Of a DNA stretch of 64,000 nt, positions 26,388-34,343 are shown one piece after another; the first letter of the stretch is position 1; each line of letters opens with the position of its first letter. The position numbers and the translations under genes are program-made. Below the pieces are notes generated by a model. The model was not told the DNA's origin. It was given only the letters and a program-made list of their open reading frames with translations, and did not search any database. The DNA comes from Rhodococcus qingshengii JCM 15477. Lineage in GTDB: Bacteria; Actinomycetota; Actinomycetes; Mycobacteriales; Mycobacteriaceae. The stretch covers positions 62,001 through 126,000 of the forward strand of contig NZ_CP096568.1 of the NCBI RefSeq assembly GCF_023221595.1, written 5' to 3'.

Positions 26388-26963
26388 TTAGTCGCCGATC
26401 TTGAACGAGTTTTGGGCGGAGTCGGTGCATTGGAGGTAGGACTCGGCATGGGAGCGGCCGTCGACGTACGGCCAGTTGCAGCGCCATCCTTCCACTGTGG
26501 CGAACCGCCCTTGACCTTCGATGACCACCGAAGTGTCATTGAGGTATCGCTCACTGATTGCAAGGGCCGTTGCGCACTCGACAGATCCGGTTAGGACGAT
26601 CACTGGTTGGACGGCGCCTGTGGCGTGGGGGACGACTGTCCCACACAGGTCGCCAGCAGTTGCGGCGGACGCCGGCGAAATTCCGGGCTGAACCGGCGGG
26701 GCAGTACCTGACTGGAGCTGCGACGTTGGAAAGGGATCAGCAGTTCCGGTGGTGATGCCCGCCTGTCCTCTGACGTCCGTGACGCCCGCCTGAGTGGGTG
26801 CTGTGCCGGACGTCGACGAGGCAGACGATTCACTGGTGGCGCTTGTCGTCAACGACTCGTTTTCAGATCCCGAATCGGTACACCCTGCAACTGTGGCCGC
26901 GGTCATTGCTGCAATCGCGATGATGCAGCGTCTGGTCGAACGTCGTTTCACAGTGTTCTCCAT
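26388..26963 (-). CDS. Small exported lipoprotein
   Basis: 191 aa from MENTVKRRSTRR. A signal peptide (CIIAIAAMTAATVAGC) ends in a lipobox at Cys 27, followed by a Ser/Thr-rich linker and a small domain with several Cys (DLCGTVVPHATGAVQPVIV, CNWPYVDGRSHAESYLQC). It resembles actinobacterial plasmid lipoproteins of unknown role. It converges with cysH of locus B. Confidence 0.7.
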   Translation of the reverse strand: MENTVKRRSTRRCIIAIAAMTAATVAGCTDSGSENESLTTSATSESSASSTSGTAPTQAGVTDVRGQAGITTGTADPFPTSQLQSGTAPPVQPGISPASAATAGDLCGTVVPHATGAVQPVIVLTGSVECATALAISERYLNDTSVVIEGQGRFATVEGWRCNWPYVDGRSHAESYLQCTDSAQNSFKIGD

Positions 26964-27006
26964 TGTCTCGTGCTGTTGATTAGTGTTGTACAAGTGCACT
27001 TTTCAG

Positions 27007-27036
27007 TTGCATCGTCTGCCCTACCTCGGTTAGAGT
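27007..27036 (+). promoter_or_regulatory. Possible plus-strand promoter
   Basis: TTGCAT (27007-27012) and TAGAGT (27031-27036) are separated by 18 bases. A strong terminator follows about 30 bases later with no open frame between them, so this could drive a short RNA. The call is weak without expression data. Confidence 0.35.
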
Positions 27037-27063
27037 CAGTGCACTGAGATTGCACAGTGAGAG

Positions 27064-27103
27064 TCGGAGGCATCACCCTTTGGGTGGCCTCCGATTTTTC
27101 TTT
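27064..27103 (+). terminator. Strong rho-independent terminator
   Basis: Stem TCGGAGGC/GCCTCCGA, then CACCC/GGGTG around a TTT loop: 13 pairs interrupted only by an unpaired AT on the 5' side, followed by TTTTTCTTT. On the plus strand it would end a transcript of about 60 bases. It overlaps the 3' end of the small minus-strand gene. Confidence 0.75.
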
Positions 27104-27246
27104 GCGCCGGCAGTGTTGATATTTTCGGGATGCTCGACCGTCGAATCGCCTGAAGCCGGTTCTACGAGGCTGAATGTCGACTTCCCTGCCAGGATCTCGG
27201 GGTGCATGAAGATTTCGGGGCGGCCTTGTGCGTCTGTGTAAGCCAT
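27073..27246 (-). CDS. Small hypothetical protein
   Basis: 57 aa, MAYTDAQGRPEIFMHPEILA at the N terminus and a basic KKNRRPPKG end. AGAGG lies about 7 bases before the ATG, which is 16 bp after the upstream gene, so it is probably in the same operon. No family was recognised. Confidence 0.55.
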   Translation of the reverse strand: MAYTDAQGRPEIFMHPEILAGKSTFSLVEPASGDSTVEHPENINTAGAKKNRRPPKG

Positions 27247-27262
27247 GCTGAACCTCTATTTC

Positions 27263-28156
27263 TCAAGTCGCTTCGGTTGTCGTGATCTCGCGCAGTTGCA
27301 CGACGATTCTTTCGCCAGGCGGCTGACCAGGCCGTTCGTAAGGGGCGTTGTGTATGGCGACGACTTCGACATGCATTCCTCGGGGCAGCACGTGCGCGGT
27401 GTTGTTTCCGCTATCGGATTGCCCCAGGTACATTCCGCGATTGGTTTCGATCTCGAAGGCAACGTCGTTGGGCCCGCGGTGTGCATCCAGTTCGTGAAGT
27501 GTGTGAGTGCCGGCCGTGAAGCGGTCGAAGGAAATCACCGCGCCTGGTTGCAGATTCGATGGCCAATCATGCTGCCCCGCTATCGGATGCGGCATCGTGA
27601 CTTCGGTGTAGACCAGATGGCCTCGACCTGTTTTCGACTCCGCTGATTGGATCGCACGGTCGATCCGTTGGACCTCTTTTCGCTGCTTATCGTCAAGCAG
27701 AACAGCGTCACCGTTGACTCTCGACAGAGCGGCATTCGTCTCAGCCCATGTCTTCGGGTCCGACACCAAACCGTTCAACGCCCGATGTTGTGTCCCGGGC
27801 ATTGTGTCAAGGACAGCACGTTTGGCCACCGATCGCGCTTTGCGTTGTCTCGAACTCAAGTTTTTGCGGAGCTCGATCTCACCGGGCAAGTTGCGGCGCA
27901 ATCTCGCATCTGTGATCGGGGCAGTTCCCGGCCGAGGAAATGCGCGGTTGAGGTCCTTCGAAGCTCGGGTCAGGCTCATCCCTTCGGTGGCCGAGTCGAG
28001 GTTCCGTGCGGAAGCTCTTTCCTTCTCTCGCTCCGCATACCGTTGTTCCGGGATGACGAGAGCTTGCTTCTTCGTCGCTATATTCGAGTTTCCGCCGTCG
28101 ACATCGACGACACCGGATACTCCGTCAGGGCTCGACCTGGTGTAACTGCGAGACAT
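27263..28156 (-). CDS. ADP-ribosyltransferase-like protein (tentative)
   Basis: 297 aa from MSRSYTRSS, preceded by GAGGAAG. A charged, disordered N-terminal half of about 150 residues precedes a region with GAVISFDRFTAGTHTL, FEIETNRGMYLG and HVLPRGMHVEVVAI. These resemble the S-x-S and late-strand (LPRG) parts of R-S-E class ADP-ribosyltransferases found in phages and plasmid exclusion proteins. The expected catalytic Arg and Glu cannot be placed with certainty. An alternative is a conjugation-associated structural protein. Confidence 0.45.
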   Translation of the reverse strand: MSRSYTRSSPDGVSGVVDVDGGNSNIATKKQALVIPEQRYAEREKERASARNLDSATEGMSLTRASKDLNRAFPRPGTAPITDARLRRNLPGEIELRKNLSSRQRKARSVAKRAVLDTMPGTQHRALNGLVSDPKTWAETNAALSRVNGDAVLLDDKQRKEVQRIDRAIQSAESKTGRGHLVYTEVTMPHPIAGQHDWPSNLQPGAVISFDRFTAGTHTLHELDAHRGPNDVAFEIETNRGMYLGQSDSGNNTAHVLPRGMHVEVVAIHNAPYERPGQPPGERIVVQLREITTTEAT

Positions 28157-28184
28157 AGGGGTCCACTTCCTCGAACGAGTCAAC

Positions 28185-28508
28185 TCACGCCGTTTTGCGA
28201 TGCGGAGTGGGAACTTGAGTCCCCAAGGTCATCGCAGTGTCGAGGACGTCGGAGATGTTCCTGCTGGTTCGCCCGCACATCGCGCATTGGGCGGGAAGGT
28301 GCTGGGTGACGAGTTCCACGAAATGTATGTGGCACACCAAATGCGGAGTCGGGGTCCACCCGGCGCAGCAGTCTCTCAGAGTAAGAGCCCACTGCGCCGG
28401 ACGGATATGAGTCACGTCGACGCCGGCTTGTTTCTCCAGTTCGCAGCTGGTGCAGCTCGGGAGGACACGTACGACCGAATCGATATCGAGCGGCGAGTTG
28501 TGGTCCAT
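28185..28508 (-). CDS. Small Cys/His-rich protein
   Basis: 107 aa from the second of two ATGs, chosen because GAGGAG is 6 bases before it. Cys pairs CTSC, CC and CAMC with His residues suggest a zinc-binding fold. No family was recognised. It lies between the coiled-coil gene and the ADP-ribosyltransferase-like gene on one strand. Confidence 0.6.
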   Translation of the reverse strand: MDHNSPLDIDSVVRVLPSCTSCELEKQAGVDVTHIRPAQWALTLRDCCAGWTPTPHLVCHIHFVELVTQHLPAQCAMCGRTSRNISDVLDTAMTLGTQVPTPHRKTA

Positions 28509-28544
28509 CATGAACTCCTCTGTTCTGCAAAGCTGGCAGGCGAT

Positions 28545-28964
28545 TTAGTCGTTGGTACCGGCGCTGCTGGGCTGTTCACCGGTGTGATTCGGTGATGCGG
28601 GCGGTGCGGCCTGGGACGTTGTTTCGGCGGCGGCCGGCTTCTGTCGACGAGCCTTCTTCTTCTTCGGCGCCGAGTAGCCCATATCTGTGAGTTCACGCGC
28701 TGTCCAGCCACCGGAAATGGCTGTGTCGTATGCGGTTTTGATCGTGTCTTCCGCGCGCGCGTGCTCTGCGTCAAGCGATTCGAGTTCCTGGGCGTGCTTG
28801 GCAAGGAGAACCTCGCGCTGATCGAGGATTTCCTGCGCAGAGGCTTGCGCCTCACCAATTGCTCCGACAAGCGATACACGTGCCTGAAGAGCTTTGTGTG
28901 CCAGTGCCTCAGCGCTCTTGCGTGCTGTGTCCACTGCCTTCTTGTTGGTCGGTGTGGGGCTCAT
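28545..28964 (-). CDS. Coiled-coil, Lys-rich small protein (paralogue 2)
   Basis: 139 aa. ARKSAEALAHKALQARVSLV begins a coiled coil of about 65 residues, then ISGGWTARELTDMGYSAPKK runs into KKKARRQK and an Ala/Pro tail. It is homologous to the 123 aa protein at 12423-12794. AGGAG lies before the ATG. It heads the small operon that runs down to 27073 and lies about 2.6 kb from the cysH-like gene of locus B. Confidence 0.7.
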   Translation of the reverse strand: MSPTPTNKKAVDTARKSAEALAHKALQARVSLVGAIGEAQASAQEILDQREVLLAKHAQELESLDAEHARAEDTIKTAYDTAISGGWTARELTDMGYSAPKKKKARRQKPAAAETTSQAAPPASPNHTGEQPSSAGTND

Positions 28965-28967
28965 CTG

Positions 28968-29267
28968 TCATTTCTCCTTGGTTATTTCCGGATCTAGACC
29001 GCACGCAAGTGAAGCGCTGTGGAGGTCACCGGTGGTGACGCTCAACGCGTAGTCGCGGGCGACTGTCAAATAGCGTGCCGCATACTCGCATCCGTACGCC
29101 GTATTGGGGGGCATCCATTCATCGAGTCCTTTGTCGGATTTCTTCCCGTTGGTCGGTCCGTCCACGGCCATCAGGTTGCGATCGATGTCGTTGGCAAACT
29201 GGATTCGTTTGTCGACCGTCCAAGTCGAAGCGCCCATTTTCCATGCTCGGGCAAGGGGATACACGTG
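28968..29267 (-). pseudogene. DUF1524 nuclease, 3' fragment
   Basis: About 100 codons from the transposon junction: HVYPLARAWKMGAS, then RIQFANDIDRNLMAVDG and WMPPNTAYGCEYAARYL. This is the C-terminal part of a secreted HNH-like DUF1524 (GmrSD-C type) nuclease. Its middle lies at 34091-34311 and its signal peptide at 38161-38394. Removing 29268-34090 gives QIDHVYPLARAW in frame. Confidence 0.85.
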
Positions 29268-29459
29268 TAATCCGTAGCAAGTAGGTAGTGCCGTTGACAT
29301 CATCCTGGGTCTCCTTCCACGGATTCTGGATATGTGGGCGACGGTGTTATCTGCAGGCAGCGAGGCACGCCGATGACACCGCCGACACGCTCCATTCGGG
29401 TGCATCGAATCAGGCAGCGCCGGGCGTAGCTTCGACTTCAGACGAACGGGAGCGGGCTG

Positions 29460-30635
29460 ATGGCTACAGCGCAACGTGTCACTCTCAGCGACGGTGCAAC
29501 GACCTGGACGGTGATCGACAGATCGTTCGGTCTCGTCGAGCCGGTCGAGGCGTACCTCGAGTACGGGCGGCAAGTCGACTTCCGGCCGAACACGATCCGG
29601 GCCTACGCACAGAGCCTGGCGCAGTGGTGGTCGTCCCTGGAAGTGACCGGTACGTCGTGGGATGCGGTGAAGCTGCACGACTTCGGCGACTTCATCTCGG
29701 CACTTCGCTACGGCGAGCTGGACTATCCGATCCGCGAACTCCGCCCTCGACCAGCGCTCAGCGACAGCACGGTGAATCTCCGCATGCGCGCGGTGATGAG
29801 TTTCTACCGCTACCAGGCCGACAGCGGAACAGACGCTGCGCCGTTCCTGTGGACGCAAGCCCAGGTCCGATCGGGACGCTACCTCTCGTTCCTCGAGCAC
29901 GTGGCCAGGCGAGCGCCGCAAAAGCGCGCCGCTATCCGAATCCGCGCCTCCCGCAAGGCCATCCCGGTTCTGACGCCGACCACGATCGACGTCCTCCAAG
30001 ATGCCGAGGCCAGCTACGACCCAACATTCGAGGAGTGGCGAGGTGACCTGCGATATCGGTTCCTGTGGGCAGTCCTGGCGGAATCGGGTATGCGGATCGG
30101 TGAAGCTCTCTCGTTGCAGCACCGCGACTGGATCACCGGGATCGGCGGCAAGAGCGCCCGGGTCGCGATCGTGAGCAGGGTGCACCCGCACGGCCTGTCC
30201 GCCAAGTCCGGGGAGCGCGAGGTCCACATCGGGTCGCGGCTCGACCGGCTCTACGCCGACTACGTGTGGTGGCTGTGCGACCGAGGCGCCGATGTGGCCC
30301 TCGGTGATTGGGACAGCAGCTACATCTTCTGCAACGTGATGCGGGACCCGCTGTTCGCGCCGCTGCGCACCGAGTCGGTCTATGCGCACCTGCGCTCGCT
30401 CAAGCATCGCGACGTCGGTCTCCCGAACCTGATGACACCGCACTGGTTTCGGCACACTCACGCCACCGCGCTGTTGCTGGCGGGGAGTCCCGTCCACACC
30501 GTCAGTCGCCGCCTCGGCCACGCGAGCGTGCAGACCACGATGAACATCTACGGCCATGTCACCGAGGACGCCGAGCTGGCGTCGGTAGCGAACTGGCGCG
30601 AATACGTCGCCGGATGGGAGTACCCGAATGCTTAG
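29460..30635 (+). CDS. tnpA: Tn554-type transposase A (tyrosine recombinase)
   Basis: 391 aa. Core-binding domain at about 30-140, catalytic domain with ESGMRIGEALSLQ (Arg), HWFRHTHATALLLAG (His-x-x-Arg) and RLGHASVQTTMNIYGH (His, Tyr). Length and order fit Tn554 TnpA. It overlaps tnpB by 8 bp. A GGAACGGGAGCGGG stretch precedes the ATG. Confidence 0.92.
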   Translation: MATAQRVTLSDGATTWTVIDRSFGLVEPVEAYLEYGRQVDFRPNTIRAYAQSLAQWWSSLEVTGTSWDAVKLHDFGDFISALRYGELDYPIRELRPRPALSDSTVNLRMRAVMSFYRYQADSGTDAAPFLWTQAQVRSGRYLSFLEHVARRAPQKRAAIRIRASRKAIPVLTPTTIDVLQDAEASYDPTFEEWRGDLRYRFLWAVLAESGMRIGEALSLQHRDWITGIGGKSARVAIVSRVHPHGLSAKSGEREVHIGSRLDRLYADYVWWLCDRGADVALGDWDSSYIFCNVMRDPLFAPLRTESVYAHLRSLKHRDVGLPNLMTPHWFRHTHATALLLAGSPVHTVSRRLGHASVQTTMNIYGHVTEDAELASVANWREYVAGWEYPNA

Positions 30636-32787
30636 CCCAGCAACAGGTCCCGCAGCCACGTCCTGGTCGCGCAGCCCCAAGAGATTGCACCAGATCGATC
30701 CGGGCTTGGCACTAGCGGACATGTTCGACCTCACCATCGCCCGCAGGCTCTGGGACTCTCTGCCCGAAGAATGCCGCAGCGATCACTTCGACAAGAAGAC
30801 GATGCCGGCACACTACCGACCGGCGATCCGCGAAGTCACCGTCGGTGGGGGCTGGACCTCCTGCTACCTGAACTTCCGCGGTTTGCCGGAGCCGATGACC
30901 TGGGAAATCGCCTGGATCATTCATCGGCGTATCGAGCTGGGTCACTTCGTCCGCGTCATCGAGACGAATGCCGTCTTCATCCTGTTGCGCGCCGCGATGC
31001 ATCACGACGACGAGTGCCGGTCGGCGCAATCGCTGCTGCACCGTTCGCCTGACGAGTGGGTGCGATCCGCACGGAAAGCTCAGATGCGCGGCGCGAAGAT
31101 CGGCGAGTCTGCGTTCAAAGGCGGCACCTACCGCCTCGGGCACATGGCCGCCGTGCTCGGATATGCCTATCATCGTGGCCCGTGGTGGGAGTTGAATGTC
31201 TGGAATCCCAGCCTCGACCCGAGGGTGCCCCAACGCGATCACGAACCGCAAGGTCGCACGACAATGCATTTCACCAACCTGACCAGTCGCTGGTTGCGCG
31301 AGGGAGCGAAGTACTGGCTCTCGGCGGGCCTGACCACGGAACGGTACTCGTGGAGCACGATCAAATCGCGCCTGGATGCTCTGAAATGGTTGCAACGCTA
31401 CATCGACACCACCGCCGATCAGGGCCCGTGCCTGACTACCGACCCGCACCGACTCCGGGGCTTCATCCGCGGGTTCTGCGACATGCTCCTCGCGCACCGC
31501 ATCGAGTCCGGGGTGCGCGCGGGCAAGCCGCTGGCGACGAACCCACGTCGCCAGATCATGACCGCGATCGAGCAGTTCTACCAGTTCATGTATGACCACC
31601 GGGATGAGGCCGCCACCGAGCTCGGCATCAGCGCCTGGGCCTCTCTGAGACCCGAGCACTGCGTGCTGTTCCGACCCGAGGACAAGCCCCGCCTGACCAA
31701 CGTCAAGGCACGCGACATGGTCCTCGAAGACAGTGTCCTGCAGCAGATCGCCGAGGGCAGCGGCTTGCTTGCACAGCCTGTGACGGATGGAGGGCTCGGC
31801 GACCTGCAAGCCTTCCACATCCTGATGCTTCTGCTGCGCACCGGACGTCGCGCCAACGAGGTGCTGATGATGGACTTCGACCCGCTCGAACCGATCCTGC
31901 ACAATCGCGCAGACGGTGATCCTGACAGCGCGGGCTTCGTCGCCCGGATGCGGTATCAACAGACCAAGATCGAATCGAACCTCGCACCCACGATCCCCGT
32001 GGACGAGGAGATCGTCACGATCATCCGAGCCCAGCAAAAGCACGCCCGAGACATGATGGCGCACTTCGGAAACCCTGACGTAACGCCGAAATACCTGTTC
32101 CTCTGCGCGAGCCGAAACCGACTGGGCGACAAGCCCTACCCGCTTCCGACAATGCATCTGCGGTTCAGCAGGCTCACCAGCCTGCTCAACATCAGCGACT
32201 CCGTCGGCCGCCAGGTCGCGGTCTCCAAGACACACCGCTTCCGGCACACCGCCGCGACCAACCTGATCAACGCCGGGGTGCCGCTGCACGTCGTGATGCG
32301 CTACTTCGGGCACGTCTCCCCGGACATGACCTTGCACTACGCCGTGACCTCTGCGCAGACCATGGAGGAGGAATTCCTCCGATACAAGAAAGTCACCCGC
32401 GACGGCCGCACCGCCTCGATCGACAGCTCCGACCTCTACGATCTGATCCAGCTCGATAAGCGAGCTGACCGCATCCTGCCCAACGGCTGGTGCACGCTCC
32501 CACCGAAACAATTGTGCGATAAGGGAAACGCCTGCCTGTCCTGCTCGAAGTTCGTCACCGACTCCACTCACGCCCCGCAGTTGCGGACCCAGCTCACCGA
32601 CACGGAAACCCTGATCGAACACCGGCAAGCAGTGTTCACCGCGAAGTACGGCGCCCCGATGGACGAGACGAACATCTGGCTGCAAGGCCGCCAAATCGAG
32701 GTCGACTCGCTCAACCGGATCCTGCTCTCGATCAACGATGTCTCCGCCGCCGACAAGGCCGTTCGCGGCCCCGGAACCACCACCTAG
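30628..32787 (+). CDS. tnpB: Tn554-type transposase B (tyrosine recombinase)
   Basis: 719 aa. A long N-terminal region precedes a catalytic domain with LLRTGRRANEVLMMD (Arg), KTHRFRHTAATNLINAG (His-x-x-Arg) and YFGHVSPDMTLHY (His, Tyr), then a Cys motif CDKGNACLSCSKF and a helical tail, as in Tn554 TnpB. It works with TnpA for transposition at a specific target. Confidence 0.92.
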   Translation: MLSPATGPAATSWSRSPKRLHQIDPGLALADMFDLTIARRLWDSLPEECRSDHFDKKTMPAHYRPAIREVTVGGGWTSCYLNFRGLPEPMTWEIAWIIHRRIELGHFVRVIETNAVFILLRAAMHHDDECRSAQSLLHRSPDEWVRSARKAQMRGAKIGESAFKGGTYRLGHMAAVLGYAYHRGPWWELNVWNPSLDPRVPQRDHEPQGRTTMHFTNLTSRWLREGAKYWLSAGLTTERYSWSTIKSRLDALKWLQRYIDTTADQGPCLTTDPHRLRGFIRGFCDMLLAHRIESGVRAGKPLATNPRRQIMTAIEQFYQFMYDHRDEAATELGISAWASLRPEHCVLFRPEDKPRLTNVKARDMVLEDSVLQQIAEGSGLLAQPVTDGGLGDLQAFHILMLLLRTGRRANEVLMMDFDPLEPILHNRADGDPDSAGFVARMRYQQTKIESNLAPTIPVDEEIVTIIRAQQKHARDMMAHFGNPDVTPKYLFLCASRNRLGDKPYPLPTMHLRFSRLTSLLNISDSVGRQVAVSKTHRFRHTAATNLINAGVPLHVVMRYFGHVSPDMTLHYAVTSAQTMEEEFLRYKKVTRDGRTASIDSSDLYDLIQLDKRADRILPNGWCTLPPKQLCDKGNACLSCSKFVTDSTHAPQLRTQLTDTETLIEHRQAVFTAKYGAPMDETNIWLQGRQIEVDSLNRILLSINDVSAADKAVRGPGTTT

Positions 32788-32805
32788 TGCAAGGAGAACA
32801 AGCCC

Positions 32806-33204
32806 GTGCCCGAACACCTCACCGCCGCAGCGCGAGCGCGCCACACCGAGACCCGAGCGCGCGCGGAAGCGGCGCTGCTGGCACTCAGCAATGCAGGCGA
32901 GCCGGTCACCTTCGCGGCCGTCGCTCGCCGCGCCACGGTCTCCACCGACTTCCTCTACAACCAGCCCGACCTGCGCACAAAGATCAACGACCTCCGCACC
33001 AGGCGCCCGCACCACCGAACAACTCCGGAACAGATGACCGAACGCGAACAGCAGTCCGCATCGTCCGCGGTCAGAGCACTGTCCTCGCAGCTCAAGGAAC
33101 TCAAACGCCGGCACGCCGAAGAGCTCGGCGAGCTGCGCAAGGCGCTCGCGGTCGCCCACGGCGAGAACCTCGCGCTGCGGCGACGACTCGCCGACCCCCG
33201 CTAG
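32806..33204 (+). CDS. tnpC: Tn554-type TnpC (DUF6262) accessory protein
   Basis: 132 aa from GTG, with AAGGAG about 10 bases upstream. The N-terminal half resembles an HTH (FAAVARRATVSTDFLYNQPD); the C-terminal half is a coiled coil (LSSQLKELKRRHAEELGELR). TnpC of Tn554 affects orientation and efficiency of transposition. It directly follows tnpB. Confidence 0.85.
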   Translation: MPEHLTAAARARHTETRARAEAALLALSNAGEPVTFAAVARRATVSTDFLYNQPDLRTKINDLRTRRPHHRTTPEQMTEREQQSASSAVRALSSQLKELKRRHAEELGELRKALAVAHGENLALRRRLADPR

Positions 33205-33235
33205 CGCCCTGAGGGTAAGCGATTTCGCTGCTCGT

Positions 33236-34003
33236 TCACGAAACACGATCCGCCGCCTCGACATTGGAGGGAAGCGCCTGGCCGGGACACGTCGACAGGA
33301 CGGCGGCGATCGTGTCTTTCTCCGCCTTGGTCACCCACAGTCGATATCGGAGTTTGACCGCGACCTGACGGGCCACATAGGTACAACGGAACGCCTTGTT
33401 CGGCGGCAGCCACGATGCAGCATCCGAATCACTCTTCGCCGAGTTCGGAGCCTGCGTGGTCGCGATGAGATTGAGCGGATCATTCGCCAGATCGACCCGC
33501 TCAGCGGCAGACAACTGCTGCGCGCCCTTCTGCCACGAATCACCAAGAGCGACAACATGCTCGATCGGGACGAGCGGCGAAGTCGTCTCCCCGCGAACGA
33601 AATTCACCGTGGTCCCGGTATACGGATCGTGAAGGACTCCCGACTGCACCACGCACGGCGGCGCGGCCACACCTGAGCGGTCTTTGCACGTGATGTCCAC
33701 GAGGTCACGGGAGAGTATGTCCTCGCGGGTGCTCAGCGAGTTCCCGCCCCACATAACGGTGTTCGTATCAGTCCACGCGACCCCGAACTCGCTGCGCGCA
33801 TACCCCGTCTTCGGCGCACGCCCCTTCACCGCAAGCTGCTCCAACGCGGACAGCACCTCGCCAACCTGCGCACCCGGCGCAGAAGTTCCGGACACCGGAG
33901 CAGCGAACACCGCCCCGCCAACAGCCGGAAGGACCGAGCAACCAGACACAGCGACAACGGACGCCGCAGCCACCCCCGCGACCCCGCTCACGCGCTGGCC
34001 CAT
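33236..34003 (-). CDS. Secreted DUF1524 nuclease-like lipoprotein, transposon cargo
   Basis: 255 aa from MGQRVSGVAG. The signal peptide ends in a lipobox (VVAVSGC, Cys 22). The mature part has TGYARSEFGVAWTD, DPYTGTTVNFVRG, IEHVVALGDSWQKGAQQL and RVDLANDPLNLIAT, then WLPPNKAFRCTYVARQV: the DUF1524 HNH-like core with its E/D-H-V and N residues. It is a complete protein of the same family as the gene the transposon has broken. It probably cuts DNA outside the membrane; the exact role is unknown. Confidence 0.82.
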   Translation of the reverse strand: MGQRVSGVAGVAAASVVAVSGCSVLPAVGGAVFAAPVSGTSAPGAQVGEVLSALEQLAVKGRAPKTGYARSEFGVAWTDTNTVMWGGNSLSTREDILSRDLVDITCKDRSGVAAPPCVVQSGVLHDPYTGTTVNFVRGETTSPLVPIEHVVALGDSWQKGAQQLSAAERVDLANDPLNLIATTQAPNSAKSDSDAASWLPPNKAFRCTYVARQVAVKLRYRLWVTKAEKDTIAAVLSTCPGQALPSNVEAADRVS

Positions 34004-34090
34004 CACACTGCCACCACAGCAATCAGCGGCATGACATCGACATAGTGACCAGCAGAAAGAGGAAGACTCCTTGACAAAGCTGCTGATAAG

Positions 34091-34311
34091 ACGTGGTCGA
34101 TCTGAACCGCCGATGCGTTGGCCTTCTCGAACTCGATGGTCGTACCGGTGTAAGAATCCTGAAGCGTTCCCGCTATGACGACACAGTTCCGCGTACCGGG
34201 CTTCGTCTCTATGGCAGTTAGTTGTTGTGCCAGAACATTGTTGCGTGAATCGCAACCATCGTGGCCGCCTGGTCCGTCGTAGTCGTCGGTCCACGCAGGC
34301 CCGAAACTGCA
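34091..34311 (-). pseudogene. DUF1524 nuclease, middle fragment
   Basis: Between E2 and the Tn554-like element, this piece reads CSFGPAWTDDYDGPGG, then GCDSRNNVLAQQLTAIE and DSYTGTTIEFEKANAS up to VQIDHV. It fits exactly between the 5' fragment (38161-38394) and the 3' fragment (28968-29267). An ATG at 34347 lies inside E2 and gives an open frame into it, but that is probably accidental. Confidence 0.83.
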
Positions 34312-34314
34312 GGA

Positions 34315-34327
34315 TTCTCTGAACAAG
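34315..34327 (+). repeat. Left terminal inverted repeat of E2
   Basis: TTCTCTGAACAAG, three bases inside the inferred junction. It shares CTGAAC and the flanking TT and A with the other ends of E1 and E2. Confidence 0.55.
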
Positions 34328-34343
34328 AATTCAAGCTTGGTAA

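Larger units (their letters stand above)
29268..34090. mobile_element. Tn554-like transposon (tnpABC plus DUF1524 lipoprotein cargo)
   Basis: About 4.82 kb inserted in the DUF1524 gene. ACGTG is found at both junctions (29263-29267 and 34091-34095), consistent with a 5-base core shared by element and target. It carries tnpA, tnpB and tnpC in Tn554 order, and a DUF1524 lipoprotein gene at the right end. End sequences TAATCCGTAGC and, inverted, TTATCAGCAGC agree at 8 of 11 bases. There is no longer target duplication, as expected for this family. Confidence 0.82.

Noticed and set aside
29268..30737. Upstream part of a minus-strand frame continuing from the DUF1524 3' fragment
   Set aside because: Beyond 29267 the frame lies antisense to tnpA inside the transposon and lacks DUF1524 similarity; only the last 100 codons are meaningful.
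30712..33264. Very long minus-strand open frame opposite tnpB and tnpC
   Set aside because: It is antisense to clear tyrosine recombinase genes; its product has no recognisable motifs and reflects high-GC codon bias.
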